Source: an uncultured bacterium
GTDB lineage: Bacteria > Bacillota > Clostridia > Lachnospirales > Lachnospiraceae
Length of the DNA: 16,161 nucleotides
Direction: 5' to 3'
Assembly: GCA_905214875.1 (NCBI GenBank)
Contig: CAJMNR010000061.1
Coordinates: forward strand, 1 to 16,161
The notes below the pieces were generated by a model. It was not told the DNA's origin. It saw nothing but the letters and a program-made list of their open reading frames with translations, and did not search any database. Position 1 is the stretch's first letter; every line of letters begins with the position of its first letter. Below are positions 13,828-16,161 of this stretch, in pieces. Made by a program: the position numbers and the translations under genes.

Positions 13828-14472
13828 ATGACAGATCCATATAAAGTGTTAGGGGTCAGTGTGAATGCCACTGATGACGAAGTGAAGAAAGCATATAGAG
13901 AATTAAGCAGAAAGTATCATCCGGATTCTTATGTGAACAATCCATTAGCAAGCTTGGCTGAGGAAAAATTCAAAGAGGTACAAGAAGCCTATAACCAGAT
14001 TATGAAAGAGCGTGAGAATGGTTACTCTAGAACAACTGGTGGATTTGGCGGATATCAGTCAAGTGGATATTCATCTTCTGGTCCTTCAGGAGAATTACAG
14101 GGCGTGTATAATCTGTTAGCTCAGCGAAGATTCCGTGAAGCATTGAATGAATTATCTAGAACAAGCAATCGTTCCGCACAATGGTACTATTACAGCGCAG
14201 TTGCCAGTACTGGGATTGGTAATAACATTCAAGCATTAGAGCATGCGAGAATGGCTCATAATATGGACCCAGGAAATCAAGAATATGCAAACTTTTTAGA
14301 TCAGCTTCAATATGGCAATAATAGATACCAGACAACGGGATATGGTTATGGAAGACCAAATTCTACGTATGGTGGAGGCGAAACTTGCGGTTCAGGCAAC
14401 TTATGCTGTGATTTATGGATGGCAGATACGTGTTGCGAATGTATGGGAGGCGATTTGTGCTCATGCATGTAA
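13828..14472 (+). CDS. J-domain protein with TPR-like middle and Cys-rich tail
   Basis: A 214-residue co-chaperone-like protein. Residues 3-64 form a J domain, with the HPD tripeptide at 31-33 that stimulates the DnaK ATPase. A Gly/Ser-rich linker (70-88) leads to a pair of TPR-like helices (about 91-160, with GDNxxALEHARxAHxxDPGN-type features near 130-150). A Gly/Tyr-rich stretch then leads to a tail with eight Cys in the last 28 residues (187, 193, 194, 202, 203, 205, 211, 213). It lacks the zinc-finger and substrate domains of true DnaJ. The tail recalls eukaryotic cysteine-string J-proteins, where the Cys are palmitoylated; in a bacterium, metal binding or disulphides are equally possible. 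The start has an AAAGGA site. The end overlaps the next gene by 16 nt. Confidence 0.88.
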   Translation: MTDPYKVLGVSVNATDDEVKKAYRELSRKYHPDSYVNNPLASLAEEKFKEVQEAYNQIMKERENGYSRTTGGFGGYQSSGYSSSGPSGELQGVYNLLAQRRFREALNELSRTSNRSAQWYYYSAVASTGIGNNIQALEHARMAHNMDPGNQEYANFLDQLQYGNNRYQTTGYGYGRPNSTYGGGETCGSGNLCCDLWMADTCCECMGGDLCSCM

Positions 14473-14996
14473 ATGCAAAAAAAATAGCTTTTTTGGGTCT
14501 TTCAATGGCTCTTGCTGTAGTGTTAGTTATTCTAAGCGGGATTATTGAAACAAATACTTTATTTTTATTAGCAGTAGCATCATTTTTTACTGGAATTGCA
14601 TTGGGGGAATTTGGCTTAGGAGCAGGAGCCGGTTATATGATTGGCAGCGTAATCTTGTGCTTCTTATTGGCCCCTAATAAATTATATGTTTTAACATATA
14701 CTGGAATTTGTTTTTACCTTGTGGCAGCAGAATTTGTTTGGAAAGTTATTTTGAAATCGACATATTCTAAGAAGAATCAAGTCGTTATGACTATTTTTAA
14801 AGTCAGCATTTTCAATGTAATGTATATTCCGTTACTTATTTTTGCACCAAAATTAGTGATTGCTAGAGAGATGGGTACAGTGCTGTTTGTGATTTTATTA
14901 GTTGCAGGTCAAGCAGTGTTATTCATTTATGATTACGCATATCATTATTTTATGAATCGTTATTGGCTGAAATTTCGCCGATTGATTAATAATTAA
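14457..14996 (+). CDS. Six-TM membrane protein, function unknown
   Basis: A 179-residue polytopic membrane protein. Hydrophobic segments lie at about 9-29, 33-50, 56-72, 77-96, 112-131 and 140-159. A cytoplasmic basic tail follows (RYWLKFRRLINN). Notable conserved-looking parts are KKIAFLGLSMALAVVL at the start, ETNTLFLLAVASF (31-43) and LAPNKLYVLTY (71-81). Size and helix count loosely resemble S-components of ECF vitamin transporters, but no ECF energy-coupling genes are near. Start choice: GGGAGG (14445-14450) is 6 nt from the GTG at 14457 but 12 nt from the ATG at 14463, so I use the GTG. That puts its start and its ribosome binding site inside the last codons of the J-protein gene, implying translational coupling. 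Confidence 0.78.
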   Translation: MLMHVNAKKIAFLGLSMALAVVLVILSGIIETNTLFLLAVASFFTGIALGEFGLGAGAGYMIGSVILCFLLAPNKLYVLTYTGICFYLVAAEFVWKVILKSTYSKKNQVVMTIFKVSIFNVMYIPLLIFAPKLVIAREMGTVLFVILLVAGQAVLFIYDYAYHYFMNRYWLKFRRLINN

Positions 14997-15019
14997 TATT
15001 TTTAAGGAGGTTTTGGAAT

Positions 15020-15472
15020 ATGGATATCATGGATACAATTGATAAGATTAGTGTTACATTAACGCAGACAAGTAAGGATATTGCAAAAAAAGCAAAAGAC
15101 TTAGTGGATGTGAATAGCGTAAAGGCTGCCATTAATGATCAAAAGAAAGTAATCAGCAAAGCATATGAACGCATTGGCGAGCAATATTATAAGGATCATG
15201 CAGAAGCAGGAAGCGACGATTATCAAATGGAATTCGAAACGATTGGAGAAGCAAATGCAAAGTTGAAAGAACTTTACAATGAGCTTCATACATTAAAGAA
15301 TATCAGCGTTTGTCCTTCATGCGGAGCAACTCATAGCCAGGAAGATTTATTCTGCAGTAAATGTGGTATGAAATTAAATCATCAACCTGTATGTGAACCT
15401 GAGGAAGAAACCGTAAACGACGAAATGACAGAAGAAACAACTGAAAATTCAGAAGAAAAGTCTGAAGAATAA
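15020..15472 (+). CDS. Zinc-ribbon protein with helical N-terminus and acidic tail
   Basis: A 150-residue soluble protein, last gene of the cluster. Residues 1-95 are helical and amphipathic, with likely coiled coils (KKAKDLVDVNSVKAAIND at 23-40, EANAKLKELYNELHTLKN at 77-94). A rubredoxin-like zinc ribbon follows with CPSC (98-101) and CSKC (112-115). The last 28 residues are almost all Glu, Thr and Asp. The start at 15020 has AAGGAGG about 9 nt upstream; ATG at 15029 is a less likely alternative. It follows the six-TM gene by 23 nt and is closed by a terminator. Similar helical-plus-ribbon proteins are common in Firmicutes without known function. Together with the first cluster gene it gives this run two zinc-ribbon members. 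Confidence 0.82.
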   Translation: MDIMDTIDKISVTLTQTSKDIAKKAKDLVDVNSVKAAINDQKKVISKAYERIGEQYYKDHAEAGSDDYQMEFETIGEANAKLKELYNELHTLKNISVCPSCGATHSQEDLFCSKCGMKLNHQPVCEPEEETVNDEMTEETTENSEEKSEE

Positions 15473-15475
15473 ATA

Positions 15476-15516
15476 AAAAAGCGGCATAGTCAGTAATAAT
15501 GGGTATGCCGCTTTTT
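15476..15516 (+). terminator. Terminator of the five-gene cluster
   Basis: A 13-bp perfect stem (AAAAAGCGGCATA 15476-15488 / TATGCCGCTTTTT 15504-15516) with a 15-nt loop and a T-tract in the 3' arm. It begins 3 nt after the stop codon at 15472. Confidence 0.9.
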
Positions 15517-15558
15517 CAAAGCTGAAAGCCAGGCTGTGTATTCACACAGAAGAGACCT

Positions 15559-15567
15559 TGATAGAAT
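15559..15567 (+). promoter_or_regulatory. Weak extended -10 site before the last gene
   Basis: TGATAGAAT carries TAGAAT (15562-15567) with a TGn extension but no good -35. It is the only candidate after the terminator at 15516. The leader would be only about 10 nt, so the site is doubtful. A small 6-bp hairpin (15534-15549) lies just upstream. Confidence 0.25.
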
Positions 15568-15584
15568 AAGATGGAGAATGGAAA

Positions 15585-16067
15585 ATGAAACTATACATAA
15601 AACAAAGAGTATTTTCAATTGGGGATAAGTATGATGTGTGCGACGAATGGGGAAATCCTGTTTATCATGTAGAAAGCCAAGTCTTTGCTTTTTTAGATAA
15701 AATACATATCTTTGATATGAAGGGAAAGGAATTATTTTTTATAAAGCGTAAGATGTCGTTTTTCGGAGCTATTTACGAAATTTATAATGGAAATATTCTA
15801 TGTGCCCAGATTCAACAGAGAATTCGATTTTTGCGTTCTCAACTTGATATCAACAGTCAGTATGGGCAGTTTACGATAGAGGGAGACTTCTTTTCACATG
15901 ATTTTTCAATCTATAATGGCAATACACTTGTTGGAACGGTACAGAAGGCATACCTTTCTTGGGGAGACTCGTACCAGCTAGACATTAGCAGTTATTCCGA
16001 TCCTGCATTTTTTACAACATTAGTAATTGCAATCGATAATTGTCTGCATAATGAAGATAGAGACTAA
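15585..16067 (+). CDS. LURP-one-related / Tubby C-terminal-like protein
   Basis: A 160-residue soluble protein of the LURP-one-related (YxjI-like) family, a 12-stranded beta-barrel fold related to the Tubby C-terminal domain. It opens with MKLYIKQRVFSIGDKYDVCD and then alternates short strands through YHVESQVF (27-34), LHIFD-type and FFIKRKMSFF segments, ending in DPAFFTTLVIAIDNC (about 139-153), the hydrophobic helix that fills the barrel. Family members may bind phosphoinositide-like or membrane lipids, but their bacterial role is not established. Length is normal. The ATG at 15585 is preceded by a GGAGAATGG site. It is separated from the upstream cluster by a strong terminator, so it is probably its own unit. 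The palindromic repeat 20 nt downstream may end its transcript. Confidence 0.75.
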   Translation: MKLYIKQRVFSIGDKYDVCDEWGNPVYHVESQVFAFLDKIHIFDMKGKELFFIKRKMSFFGAIYEIYNGNILCAQIQQRIRFLRSQLDINSQYGQFTIEGDFFSHDFSIYNGNTLVGTVQKAYLSWGDSYQLDISSYSDPAFFTTLVIAIDNCLHNEDRD

Positions 16068-16087
16068 AGAGTAATCAGAAGAAGCCC

Positions 16088-16161
16088 CCTTGGCGACTGT
16101 CACGATAACGAGAAGAAACACGCTCTGCGAGTTTCTCTCGTTATCGCGGCAGTCGCCAAGG
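16088..16161 (+). repeat. Dispersed palindromic repeat, complete copy
   Basis: A 74-bp near-perfect palindrome. The outer arms CCTTGGCGACTG / CAGTCGCCAAGG pair over 12 bp. After a short mismatched zone the inner stem pairs CGATAACGAGA with TCTCGTTATCG and GAAAC with GTTTC. The top closes with CGC/GCG around TCT. It ends exactly at the window edge, so flanking sequence on the right is not visible. It lies 20 nt after the stop of the LURP-one-type gene and could serve as its terminator, although there is no T-tract. The partial copy at 89-145 is the same element in opposite orientation. Confidence 0.88.

Noticed and set aside
14461..14472. CSCM at the end of the J-protein as a CaaX-type prenylation signal, tempting next to an isoprenoid-synthase-like gene
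   Set aside because: Bacteria lack protein farnesyltransferase, and similar proteins I recall end in other residues. The Cys-rich tail as a whole is the better explanation.

Overview
The window is low-GC DNA that reads like a chromosomal segment of a Clostridia species, most likely in the Lachnospiraceae. The grounds are AGGAGG-type ribosome binding sites, near-consensus vegetative promoters, a CE8 pectinesterase and a GH5 glucanase without signal peptides, a SigD-type (flagellar) promoter, and a small gene cluster containing a DUF5685-like protein and a Cys-tailed J-protein of a kind I associate with that family. Genus and species cannot be fixed from the sequence alone. I see no tRNA, rRNA, CRISPR array, insertion sequence or replication origin.

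Layout, left to right. (1) 1-2573: a palindromic repeat copy, then a minus-strand pair: a putative immunity protein (1707-2486) followed by a putative polymorphic-toxin-type protein (157-1692), with a promoter at 2546-2573. (2) 2631-4751: an LtaS-like phosphoglycerol transferase on the minus strand, divergent from a MATE exporter (4895-6238). Both have recognisable promoters. The MATE gene converges on and overlaps by 6 nt an AraC-type regulator (6233-6979, minus). (3) 7145-7512: a small membrane protein with its own promoter and a long hairpin terminator. (4) 7611-8930: a cytoplasmic GH5 glucanase that lost its C-terminal tail and runs directly into a deleted moxR remnant. This is a deletion-scarred locus closed by a strong hairpin. 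(5) 8943-10439: an NhaC-type antiporter (minus), divergent from a cytoplasmic pectin methylesterase (10725-11720), with an inverted repeat over the likely nhaC -35 box. (6) 11747-12205: a stand-alone small gene behind a near-consensus SigD promoter, closed by its own terminator. (7) 12310-15516: a five-gene run with no internal terminator: two-TM zinc-ribbon protein, DUF5685-like all-helical protein, J-domain/TPR protein with eight Cys in its tail, six-TM protein and acidic-tailed zinc-ribbon protein. (8) 15585-16067: a LURP-one/Tubby-C-like protein, then a complete copy of the palindromic repeat at the right edge, inverted relative to the left copy.

How the genes work together. The GH5 enzyme and the pectinesterase fit intracellular trimming of imported plant-wall oligosaccharides. 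The MATE/AraC pair looks like an exporter with its local regulator. The best candidate for an undescribed system is the five-gene run at 12387-15472. It joins a J-protein whose tail resembles a cysteine string, a helical protein with two acidic motifs placed as in isoprenoid-synthase-fold enzymes, two zinc ribbons and an integral membrane protein. The second notable locus is the toxin/immunity-like pair, in which both partners carry long charged helical extensions and the gene order is reversed from the usual one.
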